A DNA stretch of 39,622 nucleotides from Acidobacteriota bacterium (GTDB lineage: Bacteria > Acidobacteriota > JAAYUB01). The notes beneath the pieces were generated by a model that saw only the letters and a program-made list of their open reading frames with translations, ran no database searches and was not told the origin of the DNA. Made by a program: the position numbers and the translations under genes. The stretch is from positions 70,901-110,522 of the forward strand of contig JAKQOW010000131.1 of assembly GCA_029565065.1 (NCBI GenBank), in the 5' to 3' direction. Of this stretch, positions 8,555 through 16,998 are shown in pieces. Numbering within the stretch: the stretch's first letter is position 1; each line of letters opens with the position of its first letter.

Positions 8555-8866
8555 TCACTCCGCACCGGCGCCGCCGGACTCGGCGAAGAGCCGGGCGAAA
8601 CCGGGATACGGGATCAGGGGAATCAGGTCGAAGGCGATGAGCCCGTGGCGCACCAGGGGCAGGGTGGACAGGGCCGCTTGGGCGGATTGCCTGTCGGGAC
8701 ATTCGAGGACCAGCACGGCTTCGTCGCGGTCCGATCGGAAGTACAGCTCGCGGATGATCCCCTGCTGGTACAGCTCCCACGCCCGGGCCGCCTCGGCGGG
8801 CAGATGGGGCGCAAACCGGTCCTCGGTGATACCGGCGACTTCTCGTTCCAGCGCTAGAAACTTCAT
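8555..8866 (-). CDS. Small muconolactone-isomerase/YciI-like dimeric alpha-beta barrel protein
   Basis: 103 residues. Its pattern is a first strand MKFLALER, a helix ([14 protein letters not shown]), strand [21 protein letters not shown], a helix ([15 protein letters not shown]) and a last strand [12 protein letters not shown]. This is the ferredoxin-like dimeric barrel fold of muconolactone isomerase, YciI and related small proteins. No catalytic residue set is clear, so enzymatic function should not be assumed. It is the first gene of a two-gene operon with the TauE-like exporter and may be an accessory or sensor for the transported compound. A consensus promoter lies 22-57 nt upstream. Confidence 0.6.
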   Translation of the reverse strand: MKFLALEREVAGITEDRFAPHLPAEAARAWELYQQGIIRELYFRSDRDEAVLVLECPDRQSAQAALSTLPLVRHGLIAFDLIPLIPYPGFARLFAESGGAGAE

Positions 8867-8894
8867 GCGTGTTGGCCTCCCGCTGAATCACGGC

Positions 8895-8923
8895 ATTGTA
8901 CCGTCTTTGAGGGGTGTTGCCAA
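8895..8923 (-). promoter_or_regulatory. Sigma-70 promoter of the small-barrel/TauE operon
   Basis: Minus strand: TTGGCA (8923-8918), 17 bp spacer, TACAAT (8900-8895). Predicted start near 8888, leader about 22 nt. One of the best consensus matches in the window. Confidence 0.7.
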
Positions 8924-9018
8924 CCGCCTGGCAGTGCCGGGGCTGGTTGAGCCGGAAGGTGCGGATGCCTTCATCCCGGTGCGCCGTTCAGGATTGTCGC
9001 CATTCGTTTCGCCGGCTT

Positions 9019-9027
9019 TGGTACAAT
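9019..9027 (+). promoter_or_regulatory. Extended -10 element of the STT3-like gene
   Basis: TGG-TACAAT (-10 hexamer 9022-9027), 22 nt before the ATG at 9050. No good -35 is found at 16-18 bp; the extended TGn motif may compensate. Confidence 0.45.
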
Positions 9028-9049
9028 CGCGCCGGAGAGACGGCCGTTC

Positions 9050-10999
9050 ATGGCACACCATCCGAGCAGATCAAAGCCGAATCGCTGCCGGGCAACCCGC
9101 GGCGCGAGTGACTCCGTTGGGCGTCCGGGCCAGCCGGACCGGTTTCCCGCCTCCCGGAGAAACCGTTGGCTGCTGCTGGCCGGCGCAGCCGTTGTCTGGC
9201 TGGCAGGACTGGCCTGGCGGGGAGGCATCGGCGAGCGGGGATCCGTGGTCTACATGGCGGACGCCGCGTTCCACTACCGCTTGGTGGATCAATTGCTGGC
9301 GAGCGGCCGACCACTGGCGGCGGATCCGCTCTTCGTCCAGGACGAACCGCGCGTCCCGTTCCGGGACATGTACCCGCCGGCCTTCCACTATCTCGCCGCC
9401 GGCTGGGTGCGCCTGGCCGGTTGGGCCGGCGCGTCGCGCGAGTCGGCCCTGGTCGTGTTGTGCGCGCTGCTGGGCAGTCTGGTGGTCCCGCTGACCGGCT
9501 GGCTGGCCTGGCGCGCCGCCGGACGGGCCGATGCGGTGGTGGCGGCCATGCTGCTTGCGGCCGCCGCCACGCCGCTGGTGACGCGGGGCGCGTATGGCAT
9601 CCTGCGTCCGGAATCGTGCGGCGCGGCCTTGGTGGTCTTGGCCGCTTTGCTTGCAGCAATCTGGTCATCCCACTGGTCGCGCGGGCGGCAGACGGTCTGG
9701 CTGGCCGCCGCCGTCCTGGTCCACGCGTTTGGCGCCGGCACGTGGCGGCTGTTTCCAGCCCTGGCGGCGCTCGGCGTCGGCGCCGCGGTGACCTCCGACT
9801 GGCTGGCGGAGCGCCGGCCGCGCCGAATGCCCGTCCTGCTGGCCGGCATCGCGGGCACCGTCGCGGCGTGGGCCACCTGCGACTTCTACCGGGCGGGGGC
9901 GCCGGATCACCTGCTGTTCCTCCTGCCGGCGCTGCTGCCGGCGGCCGTGCACCTGGCGTTGGGGTCCGGCCGCGCCTGCGCCTTCGGTGTACGGATCGGA
10001 GCAACACACCGCTGGGCGGGACTCAGCGCCATTGTCGCCTTGCTGGTGACGGCGGGCTTTGCGGTGGTGCCCGTCCTCCGGGCCCGGGTGATCGGCTGGC
10101 TGGGAACGGGCGGTGTGCCGCTGAACGAGGCCAATCTGTACGGACGGATCGTGAACGAGCTGCAGCCCCTGGATCTGCTCGCCGCCTTCGCCCAGGAGCG
10201 CTGGTTCTATCTGCCGGCGGCGATGGCCGCGCTGGCCGCTGTCTGGATATGGCGGCGGGCGTCGCGGCCGGGCGATCCGTTCCTGGTTGTGACGGCGATT
10301 GGGTACGGGTTGGCCGCGCTGCTGTTTGTCCGCTTCGAATACGTGGCGGCGCCGTTCGCTCTGGCGCTCCTGGCGGCCGCGCTCCGCGACGCGCTGGCCG
10401 CGACCCTCCCCGTCCGCTGGGGGCGGGGCTGGGTGTCGGTCGGTTTGCTGGCGGCGCTCTTGCCCGCCGTGGTGGCGCACGCGCGGCTGGACGGCCATCT
10501 CGCCGATCCACCGACGCGGCAGGAAATGAACCGCCGGGAAACCTATGCCTGGCTGCGCGAGAATCTTCCGGTGCACGGCGCCATCGCCGCCTCCTGGTCG
10601 CTGGGCTTCGAGCTGCAGACCTACGCCGGCCGGCCGACGCTCACCGACGGCTTTCTCGAAAGCCGCCTGAATCGGGCGCGGCTGCTGGCGTTCTACCGGG
10701 CGCTCTATGGGGAAGACGAGGAGCGGCTGGCCGCGTACTGCCGCCGCCACGGCGCCCGCTGGCTGGTGCTGGACCGGTCCCACCTGCTGCCGGTGGCCCG
10801 CACGCTGGAGCTGCCCTGGCGGGAGTGGGTGGATGTGTCCGAAGGACCGGACCAGACGCTTCAGGTGTCGATCCGGCCGGCCGGACTCCGGCTCGTCCAT
10901 GTCCGGCTGTTGGGGGGGCAGCCCACCCGGTGCTTCCGACCCGTGTATGACGCGGGCAACTATCTGGTGTTGGAACTCGGCGACGTCGCCGACGGGTGA
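9050..10999 (+). CDS. STT3-like GT-C family membrane glycosyltransferase
   Basis: 649 residues. After a basic N-terminal tail there are about twelve predicted membrane helices from residue 40 to about 480, then a soluble C-terminal domain. The first external loop has D71-A-A-F-H-Y-R77, like the DxYxxYR motif of STT3 oligosaccharyltransferases. A later loop has FRDMYPPAFHY. The C-terminal domain begins RETYAWLREN and contains SWSLGFELQTYAGRPTLTDG (near residues 524-543), the position and shape of the STT3 WWDYG-RPTLxDG region, but with WSLG replacing WWDYG. Activity therefore may be transfer of a lipid-linked sugar or glycan to protein or another acceptor. No other glycan gene is adjacent. It converges with the reductase gene 8 bp away. 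Confidence 0.72.
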   Translation: MAHHPSRSKPNRCRATRGASDSVGRPGQPDRFPASRRNRWLLLAGAAVVWLAGLAWRGGIGERGSVVYMADAAFHYRLVDQLLASGRPLAADPLFVQDEPRVPFRDMYPPAFHYLAAGWVRLAGWAGASRESALVVLCALLGSLVVPLTGWLAWRAAGRADAVVAAMLLAAAATPLVTRGAYGILRPESCGAALVVLAALLAAIWSSHWSRGRQTVWLAAAVLVHAFGAGTWRLFPALAALGVGAAVTSDWLAERRPRRMPVLLAGIAGTVAAWATCDFYRAGAPDHLLFLLPALLPAAVHLALGSGRACAFGVRIGATHRWAGLSAIVALLVTAGFAVVPVLRARVIGWLGTGGVPLNEANLYGRIVNELQPLDLLAAFAQERWFYLPAAMAALAAVWIWRRASRPGDPFLVVTAIGYGLAALLFVRFEYVAAPFALALLAAALRDALAATLPVRWGRGWVSVGLLAALLPAVVAHARLDGHLADPPTRQEMNRRETYAWLRENLPVHGAIAASWSLGFELQTYAGRPTLTDGFLESRLNRARLLAFYRALYGEDEERLAAYCRRHGARWLVLDRSHLLPVARTLELPWREWVDVSEGPDQTLQVSIRPAGLRLVHVRLLGGQPTRCFRPVYDAGNYLVLELGDVADG

Positions 11000-11007
11000 T
11001 CGCCGGA

Positions 11008-12195
11008 TCAGCCGGCCGATTCCCCCGGACCGATCACCTCGGTCACCTCGATGTGCCGGCGGCGCAGTTCGCTGACCAGCTGTTCATAGGGCACGTCCCG
11101 CACCGGCGAGAGCACGCCCCGCCCGGCGATCCGCCCGTCGACGATCATCTGGGCGCCGATGCCGGCGGTGAAGCCCACAGTCCGGCTCATGGCGGTGAGG
11201 CCGGTGGCGAGGTCCCGCCGGTCGATGACCTGGTGGACGGCCCGCGCGGGCCGGCCGTCGCGCCGGCCGACCGTTTCGATCCGGACCATGGCGATGTCGC
11301 GCTCCCCGTCGCCGAGGCGCAGGTGCGGCTCCAGCGCCCGGGCCAGGTAACGCAGCCGGTCCACGGCGACGCCGTCCACCACGACCGGTTCGGGATCCAG
11401 CAGGTGGAGGTCCACCAGCGCTTTCCAGAACGCGCAATGACCCGGCCAGCGGAGCGTGTAGCGGGCCATGAGGCCGAGGCCGGCGGCGGGTCCCACGGCG
11501 TCCAGGTAACGGGTCGCGTCGCCGTTGGGGTACGCCTCGAGCTCGCCCAGCCCGTCGACGGCCACGCGGTGAACGTGAGCCGGGTTGAAGACGTCATCGG
11601 CTCCGACTTCCACCACGGCACCGTCGCGGATGTACCGGGCGACACGCCGATAGGTCCGCAGCACGCCCTCGAAGGTCCAGGTCACCTTGTACCGGAGCGG
11701 ATTGTCCGCCGCCGCCGGTTCGGGAAGCCCCGCGCCGTAGCTGCGGATCTCGCGGATGTCATCCAGGCAGGCCAGCGCCCGGCCCAGCAGCACGAGGTCA
11801 ATCCCCGGGTCCAAGCCGAACTCGGGCAGGATGGCCACCCCGGCCGAACGGGCCGGCCCGTCCAGCTCCCGCACCTCCGGCGACGTGTAGAAGGTGTTCA
11901 CCAGGTGCACGCCATGGCGCAACGCCGACTCCGCCACGAGGCGCTGGTACTGGGACGGCATCAGGTCGATGGCCACGTCGGGCCGGTGCGCGAAGAGGCG
12001 GTCCACCTGATCGGGCTCGTCGGCGTCGCAGGCGGTGCAGGACACCCTGTTGCCGAAGCCTTGGGCGGCCACATACGCGCGCAGAGCCGCTCCGTCTCTG
12101 TCGGCGGCCACCACCCACTGCACCGCCGGGTTCGCGTGCAGATCGTGCAGCGCCGCCTTGCCCTGCAGGCCAACTCCCAGCAATAGAACCTTCAT
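11008..12195 (-). CDS. Saccharopine dehydrogenase-like NAD(P)-binding oxidoreductase
   Basis: 395 residues. A Rossmann fold starts at residue 2 (VLLLGVGLQGKAAL, glycine motif G7-V-G-L-Q-G12) with an acidic residue after strand 2 (AADRD). The mid-region (IDLMPSQYQRLVAESALRHGVHLVNTFYT, then ILPEFGLDPGIDLVL) matches the saccharopine dehydrogenase/lysine 6-dehydrogenase family, as does the later RYKVTWTFEGV segment. The family oxidises or forms imines on lysine-type amino acids. The nearest metabolic hint is rocD far downstream, so this is only suggestive. The Shine-Dalgarno AGGAG lies about eight bases before the ATG. It lies 54 bp after the zinc-ribbon gene and may be co-transcribed with it. 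Confidence 0.75.
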   Translation of the reverse strand: MKVLLLGVGLQGKAALHDLHANPAVQWVVAADRDGAALRAYVAAQGFGNRVSCTACDADEPDQVDRLFAHRPDVAIDLMPSQYQRLVAESALRHGVHLVNTFYTSPEVRELDGPARSAGVAILPEFGLDPGIDLVLLGRALACLDDIREIRSYGAGLPEPAAADNPLRYKVTWTFEGVLRTYRRVARYIRDGAVVEVGADDVFNPAHVHRVAVDGLGELEAYPNGDATRYLDAVGPAAGLGLMARYTLRWPGHCAFWKALVDLHLLDPEPVVVDGVAVDRLRYLARALEPHLRLGDGERDIAMVRIETVGRRDGRPARAVHQVIDRRDLATGLTAMSRTVGFTAGIGAQMIVDGRIAGRGVLSPVRDVPYEQLVSELRRRHIEVTEVIGPGESAG

Positions 12196-12249
12196 GGCAA
12201 TCGCTCCTGATTGAATTCAGACATATCGATGACGGCGCTCTGCACGGAT

Positions 12250-13146
12250 TCATCGGCCCGCCGGTTGGCGGCCTTCCGCTGCGGGCCGGGCACTTTCGAG
12301 CATGCTCTGGCAAGCGGCCAGGACCGCCGTCGCTTCCGGAGTCGCGGGAGATTGCCGCTCGAATCGCCGGACCAGCCGCCGCGCGAATGCCGGCCGCCGG
12401 AGCCCGGCCTGCTCCATCAGCCGCAGGATCGCCTGGTGAATGGTCTGCCGGATCGCCGGCTGTTCGTCGTGCAGGCAGCCGATCAGGCGGTCGGCGATCC
12501 GGGCGAACACCCGCCGGTTCCTGAAGTGCGGCATGAATTCCCCGAGGATCCAGGCGTGGTACTCGGCCGCCCGGCGGTCTTTCTCCCGGCCCGCCTCGAG
12601 CAATGAACCGAACCGGTGGAGGGAATCGCCATGGGTCCCGCGCAGGCTCCGCTCCCTTGCCTGGGATTGGGCATACCGGTTGTCCAGGGCGTCGAGCGCG
12701 CTCGACACGATTTCCTGGTGCCGCCGGTTGAGGCGGCGCCTCTCTCGGTCCATCCCGTGGCTGATTTGGTCCAGTTTGTCCTGGAACGAAGTACCGTATT
12801 TCGACACCATCTCCCGGGCATTCCGGCACGCGCCATCCAGCCACTCGTAAGCGGCCAGGTGACTCATGCGCTCCAGCGACTGGTGCAGGTAACTTCGGCC
12901 GAAGTCGTCGCTGCCACCGGGAATCCATTGCCGATAGAGGAAATATCTGCGGCACTTCGGACAGGTCAGCAGGCGCTCATCTTTGCCGGAGGCGTATTCT
13001 TTCAGTGAGGGGTTGGATTCGGCCAGTCGTTCCACGGCTGCCTGGAACGATTCGCCGGACTTCGATTCCGGTTCATTCAGGTCGCACTCGGTTTCCAGGA
13101 ATTCCGGCAGGTCTCCGCAGTTGGCGCATGGTGTGGTTAATGCCAT
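12250..13146 (-). CDS. Hypothetical protein with N-terminal CxxC zinc-ribbon-like pairs
   Basis: 298 residues, not recognised. Two CxxC pairs (CANC at residues 7-10 and CPKC near 64-67) suggest a split zinc ribbon, although about 50 residues lie between them. The rest is charged and almost entirely helical: a segment at about 110-180 rich in Arg, Glu and Gln could form a coiled coil, and the C-terminal part (EFMPHFRNRRVFARIADRL, then QAILRLMEQAGL) resembles HEAT-like helical pairs. No signal peptide or membrane helix is seen. The start at 13146 has GGAGGAG about eight bases upstream and gives the first CxxC near the N-terminus. An in-frame upstream start at 13296 was rejected because it precedes the predicted transcription start near 13258. 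Confidence 0.65.
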   Translation of the reverse strand: MALTTPCANCGDLPEFLETECDLNEPESKSGESFQAAVERLAESNPSLKEYASGKDERLLTCPKCRRYFLYRQWIPGGSDDFGRSYLHQSLERMSHLAAYEWLDGACRNAREMVSKYGTSFQDKLDQISHGMDRERRRLNRRHQEIVSSALDALDNRYAQSQARERSLRGTHGDSLHRFGSLLEAGREKDRRAAEYHAWILGEFMPHFRNRRVFARIADRLIGCLHDEQPAIRQTIHQAILRLMEQAGLRRPAFARRLVRRFERQSPATPEATAVLAACQSMLESARPAAEGRQPAGR

Positions 13147-13264
13147 CGAACCTGCTCCTCCGTCGACTGGCTCTCCAATCATCCGGCCCGCGACTTTGGT
13201 TGGAGGGATTCGGCCGATCGAGGCATCCGCGGATCGAAGTTCAAACTTCCGGATGCTTGGTGAT

Positions 13265-13293
13265 ATTTTATGATATCGACGACGATACGCCAA
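13265..13293 (-). promoter_or_regulatory. Sigma-70 promoter of the zinc-ribbon hypothetical gene
   Basis: Minus strand: TTGGCG (13293-13288), 17 bp spacer, TAAAAT (13270-13265). The leader is about 112 nt to the ATG at 13146. Confidence 0.6.
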
Positions 13294-13329
13294 CACCTGG
13301 CGGTGAGTCGCACCGTCGACGGACGGGAT

Positions 13330-13358
13330 TTGATTTTACAGACAGGCTGGGGTTTAAT
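13330..13358 (+). promoter_or_regulatory. Sigma-70 promoter of marC
   Basis: TTGATT (13330-13335), 17 bp spacer, TTTAAT (13353-13358). Predicted start near 13365, 32 nt before the ATG at 13397. It is divergent from the promoter at 13265-13293, with the two -35 boxes about 37 bp apart. Confidence 0.6.
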
Positions 13359-13396
13359 GTGCTCCGAGGCGGTTGTCAATCGATCGGGAGGTGGCA

Positions 13397-14035
13397 ATGG
13401 GTTTCCTGCACGGGATGCTGTTCGCCTTTCTGGCTCTGTTCCCCATCCTGAATCCGCCGGCGATGTCACCGGTGTTTCGCATGCTCACCGGGCGGGTCTC
13501 CGACGAGGAACGCCACAAGCTGGCGCTGCTCATCGGGTGCTATTCGTTCGCCCTGCTCACGGCGCTGCTGTTCGTGGGCGGCTGGCTGCTAAAGCTGTTC
13601 GGCATCTCGATCCCCGTGATCAGCGTGGCCGGCGGACTGCTGCTGTTCCACACCGCCTGGCGGATGCTGAACCGCGAGCCGAAGATCAGCGCGGGCGAAC
13701 AGGAGGAGTTGCAGACCCGGATGCTGGACCGCGCGTTCTTCCCCCTGACCATGCCCGTCACCGCCGGACCCGGCTCCATGGCCATCACCCTGACCCTGGT
13801 GCCCGAGGGAAGCATCCTCGAGGTGGCCACGCTGGTTCAGTTCGCCGCCGTCACGGCGGGCATCGCCCTGGCCGCCTTGTCCATTTTCCTCTTCTACCGG
13901 TTCTCCGGCGTGATCCTCGGCCGGATGGGGAAGACGGGGCAAGCCACCATCAACCAGGTGTCCGCCTTCATCCTGCTGGCCATCGGCGTCCAGATCGTCT
14001 GGAACGGCGTACGCGGACTGCTGGCCACGCTGTAG
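13397..14035 (+). CDS. MarC family integral membrane protein
   Basis: 212 residues with about six membrane helices. Family features are the N-terminal FLALFPILNPPAMSPVF (NP-x-x pattern), the central loop FFPLTMPVTAGPGSMAITLTL near residues 115-135 and the C-terminal NQVSAFILLAIGVQIVWNGV. Despite the name, MarC proteins have no proven role in multiple antibiotic resistance, and their transport substrate is unknown. The ATG at 13397 is chosen because GGGAGG lies seven bases upstream; a TTG at 13373 is also in frame. It is monocistronic, with its own promoter, and converges with the VIT/VWA gene. Confidence 0.88.
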   Translation: MGFLHGMLFAFLALFPILNPPAMSPVFRMLTGRVSDEERHKLALLIGCYSFALLTALLFVGGWLLKLFGISIPVISVAGGLLLFHTAWRMLNREPKISAGEQEELQTRMLDRAFFPLTMPVTAGPGSMAITLTLVPEGSILEVATLVQFAAVTAGIALAALSIFLFYRFSGVILGRMGKTGQATINQVSAFILLAIGVQIVWNGVRGLLATL

Positions 14036-14039
14036 CGGC

Positions 14040-14068
14040 CGTCCCGGGCGCCGCTCCCCGCCGGGACG
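14040..14068. terminator. Hairpin between convergent marC and VIT/VWA genes
   Basis: CGTCCCGG (14040-14047) pairs with CCGGGACG (14061-14068), and a second overlapping stem ACGTG/CACGT follows at 14066-14079. There is no U-tract. The position between two convergent stop codons suggests a bidirectional terminator. Confidence 0.4.
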
Positions 14069-14104
14069 TGCCGCCACGTTCCCGATTTGACAGTTCGTCC
14101 CGTC

Positions 14105-16441
14105 CTATTTGAGTTGCTGCCGCAACCAGCTGTCCACGGGCACGCCGTCCACGGTGGCCGCGTGGCGCCCCAGCCAGGTCCGTGCCTTGGCGGCGGCCGG
14201 TTTCCAGGTGGCGACGTTGGCGTGGGCGTTCAGCTCCAGCAGCGCCAGCGCCAGCGCGGTGGCCAGGATCTTCTCCGCTTCCGGTCCAGCCGGTTCCAGA
14301 CGGCGCGCCCAGTCCCGCAACTCGGCCAGGGAGCGGTTCGCCCAGCCGGCCAGCGCGTCGTTCAACGGGAAGGAGCCGTCCGCCCGCTGGTGGAGCAGCA
14401 GGTCCAGATACCAGATCGCCGGATCCTGTTTCGTGGGCGGTTTGGCGGGTTTGGCGGTGGTCCGACGCTCATAAAACGCCGGTTTAGAGTGTTCCATGCT
14501 TGCCGGAGCTGAACTGAACAGCATCTTCGACGAATCGACGTCTGGCATACCCCCGGCCATCGTTTGATCGACGGGCACGGCCTTGTTCAACTCAATCCGT
14601 ATTCCTTTTTGCCGCGGTTGGATTTGGCCGCGGCCGTGCCAGCCTGCGGTGACCATGACGGGCACGCGGCGCGCCTCGGCCGGGGCGGCGGCTTTGGTGT
14701 CGGACGGCCGCTCCACGATGCCCACGAAACTGGTCTCCGCTGACAGCAGTCCGTACTCTTTTGACAACGAGACGAGACCCGACTCGGCGCGCGGACGGTT
14801 CCGCCGCTGGGTGGAGCCCGAGGGGACGCCGAAACCCGCCTCCAGTTCCCGGATGCGCCGCCGCGCCCAGAGGAGGGGCACCGGGCCGTCCGGGGCGGCG
14901 CGGCGCACCGTCGCGGACCACTCCCGCGGCCCGGCGGCGGTCAGGGCGGTGAAGGTGACCACCGTGCCGGCGGCGACCGACGCGCCCGGCTGGGTCAGCC
15001 GGGCGGCGACCACCAGCGGCTCACCGGCGAACACCGGCGGCGGCGTCACCGGGGCCTGTTCCACCGACACGCCGCCCCAGTCGAACCGCGCGTCGTGGAG
15101 CAGCGGCGTGTCGATCCGGCCGAACTGGCGCAGCACCTTCGGCTCGATGCGCTCGCCGGGGAAGATGAACTCGCATTCGCCCCGGCTCTCGCGGGCCAGG
15201 CCCCGCACGAGAAACTCGCTGGCGCCGGCGCCGATGCCGAAGCTGAATATCCGCCACCGGGCGGCGATGGTCCGGACGAGATCCAGCACCTCCTCCTCGT
15301 TGCTGACCTGGCCGTCGGTGAGGACAATCACGTCCAGGCGGCCCTCCCGGGCGCCGCTGACCAGCTCCTGCAGGGCCGGCAGCAGCTCGGTGCCCCCCAG
15401 GTCGGCGTCCATCGCCTGGATGCGGGCGACCGCGCCGTCCAGCGAGGCCTGGGAGAAGTCCACGAACCCGGCGGTGAGGTGGTCGGTCCGCGAGCCGAAC
15501 CGGATGATCCGGAACCGGTCGCCGGGACGCAGCGCCCGCAGGCACAGCTCCACGGCCCGGCGCGCCTCGTCGATGGAGTCGCCCCGCATGGAGCCGGAGC
15601 AGTCCACCAGGAAGGCCAGTTGACGCGGGGCGGGCTCAGCCGCCGACATGTCGGGAAACAGCGTCAGGAGCAGATGGTCCCGGCCGTGAGACTCGGCGGC
15701 CAGGACGGAGGCCTGGTGCGGCGAGGCCGTCCGGCAGACAAGGATGAAGTCGCGGTCCATGATCGTCTCGCGCGCCGACAGGCGCACTGTGGCGTTCGCG
15801 CCGTCAACGGCGACCTCGACCGGGTGGGAGAGCGACGACACCGACCGGATGGGCGACGCCATCTCCAGCGCGAGCTCAAGGGTCAGGCCGTACGGGACGT
15901 CGGCGGCATAGGGCGGAGTGATCCGCTCGATTTCCGCCTGCTCCGCCGCGGACAGCCGGGGCGGGGTGTAGCGCGGTGAGAGGGTGGTGGGAAGCATCAG
16001 CCGGACGCCGTCGCCGTCCAGGCGCGCCTCGAGCACCAGCCGGATCTCCACGACGGCCTCCTCGCCGGGGCAGAGATTGCCGACGCTCATCTGGAAGACG
16101 TTGGGCCGCTCCTGGTCCAGCAGCACGGCGGTGTCGCCCCGGCCCATGGCCTCGTCGTAGCGGTCGAAGGCCTTGTCGCGTTCCTCGATCTCCGCCCGGA
16201 TGACCCGGTCGCCCAGCGTCACCGTCAGCCCGCAGACCGCCGCCGCCTCCGGCAGCGGGAAGAGGTACATCGCCTCGATGGGCGTCGCCTCGGCGTTGCG
16301 GTATCGCTGGATCACCCGGAGTTCCAGCGCCAGGTCGCACAGGCGGCCGCGGTAGGCCACGCCGGTGAGCGGCACGGGCTGCCCGCTCACCGTCACCAGT
16401 CCCTGCAGGGTCGATTCGGGTTCAGTCTTCACTCGCGCCAT
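14105..16441 (-). CDS. VIT domain / von Willebrand factor A domain protein
   Basis: 778 residues. A VIT domain (inter-alpha-trypsin inhibitor type) spans about residues 10-140, with motifs LTGVAYRGRLCDLALELRVIQRYRN, MYLFPLPEAAAV and RPNVFQMSVGNLCPGE. A VWA domain spans about 270-440 with the MIDAS motif D280-C-S-G-S284 and the downstream IVLTDGQVSNE. The C-terminal 250 residues are helical and rich in Ala and Pro. There is no signal peptide, so this copy may be cytoplasmic, unlike many secreted VIT/VWA proteins. The ATG at 16441 has AGGAGG eight bases upstream and overlaps the end of the MerR gene by 20 bp, indicating translational coupling. VWA domains bind protein ligands in a metal-dependent manner; partner unknown. 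Confidence 0.88.
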   Translation of the reverse strand: MARVKTEPESTLQGLVTVSGQPVPLTGVAYRGRLCDLALELRVIQRYRNAEATPIEAMYLFPLPEAAAVCGLTVTLGDRVIRAEIEERDKAFDRYDEAMGRGDTAVLLDQERPNVFQMSVGNLCPGEEAVVEIRLVLEARLDGDGVRLMLPTTLSPRYTPPRLSAAEQAEIERITPPYAADVPYGLTLELALEMASPIRSVSSLSHPVEVAVDGANATVRLSARETIMDRDFILVCRTASPHQASVLAAESHGRDHLLLTLFPDMSAAEPAPRQLAFLVDCSGSMRGDSIDEARRAVELCLRALRPGDRFRIIRFGSRTDHLTAGFVDFSQASLDGAVARIQAMDADLGGTELLPALQELVSGAREGRLDVIVLTDGQVSNEEEVLDLVRTIAARWRIFSFGIGAGASEFLVRGLARESRGECEFIFPGERIEPKVLRQFGRIDTPLLHDARFDWGGVSVEQAPVTPPPVFAGEPLVVAARLTQPGASVAAGTVVTFTALTAAGPREWSATVRRAAPDGPVPLLWARRRIRELEAGFGVPSGSTQRRNRPRAESGLVSLSKEYGLLSAETSFVGIVERPSDTKAAAPAEARRVPVMVTAGWHGRGQIQPRQKGIRIELNKAVPVDQTMAGGMPDVDSSKMLFSSAPASMEHSKPAFYERRTTAKPAKPPTKQDPAIWYLDLLLHQRADGSFPLNDALAGWANRSLAELRDWARRLEPAGPEAEKILATALALALLELNAHANVATWKPAAAKARTWLGRHAATVDGVPVDSWLRQQLK

Positions 16442-16880
16442 GATCGGTTCCTCCTGTTTCGGTTCCCTCCAGCGGAGGGACAATGTCGCGACAGCACGTC
16501 GCCACAGCCTGAGCCAGCCGTCGCAACCGGGCGGGCGATATCCGGAAGCGGCCGCCCTCCAGGTGCAACTCCAGGCCGAGCGCCACCGGCAGCCGCAGCC
16601 ACAGGGCGGACGGCCCGGCGGCCGGGGCTTCGGCCGCGCCGTCCGGCGGGGCCGGGCCATCCAGGCGGGCGGCGATGGCCTCCAGGCTGAGCGCGTCATC
16701 CTGAAGCGACCGGATCCGCCGCAGCCGCTCCAGGTGTGCCGCGGTGTAGTAGTGGCCTCGGCCGGCGCCCAGGGGCGGGGGGATCAGGCCACGCTGGACG
16801 TAATAGCGGATCGTCCGGCGCGACACGCCCGCCGCTTCCGACAGCTCGCCGATGCTCAATTGCAGGTGTCGCTCGCTCAT
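16422..16880 (-). CDS. MerR-family transcriptional regulator
   Basis: 152 residues. Residues 8-75 form the MerR winged helix-turn-helix: LSIGELSEAAGVSRRTIRYY, then a wing with RGLIPPPLGAGRGHYYT and ERLRRIRSLQDDALSLEAI. The C-terminal region of about 70 residues has no conserved metal-binding cysteines (only a CC pair near residue 128) and no recognised ligand domain. It overlaps the VIT/VWA gene by 20 bp and shares its promoter, so it probably controls this operon, including itself. There is no Shine-Dalgarno before the ATG and the predicted -10 lies only six bases upstream, so the mRNA may be leaderless. Confidence 0.85.
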   Translation of the reverse strand: MSERHLQLSIGELSEAAGVSRRTIRYYVQRGLIPPPLGAGRGHYYTAAHLERLRRIRSLQDDALSLEAIAARLDGPAPPDGAAEAPAAGPSALWLRLPVALGLELHLEGGRFRISPARLRRLAQAVATCCRDIVPPLEGTETGGTDHGASED

Positions 16881-16886
16881 GGAATA

Positions 16887-16916
16887 TTAATACGACATCT
16901 ACTGTCAATATGTCAA
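16887..16916 (-). promoter_or_regulatory. MerR-operon promoter with internal dyad
   Basis: Minus strand: consensus TTGACA (16916-16911), 18 bp spacer, TATTAA (16892-16887); a 19 bp spacer with ATTAAT is equally possible. A GACAT-N11-ATGTC dyad spans the end of the -35 and the spacer, the usual position for MerR operators. A second TTGACA occurs at 16908-16903. The start would fall at or next to the ATG at 16880. Confidence 0.6.
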
Positions 16917-16998
16917 GTGTTAAAATACGAGGGCGGAATGCGGCCGGATCGTCCGACGTCCGCGGGCGGGCAGTGTGATGGCGCCGATGCAGTGGGAG

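Noticed and set aside
8618..8814. Alternative 63-residue minus-strand frame inside the small-barrel gene
   Set aside because: It overlaps the 103-residue gene in another frame, has no Shine-Dalgarno and is Arg/Ser/Pro-rich.
10996..12186. 396-residue plus-strand frame opposite the saccharopine-dehydrogenase-like gene
   Set aside because: No domain, His/Val/Gly-rich, and the minus strand encodes a protein with a perfect Rossmann motif and family blocks.
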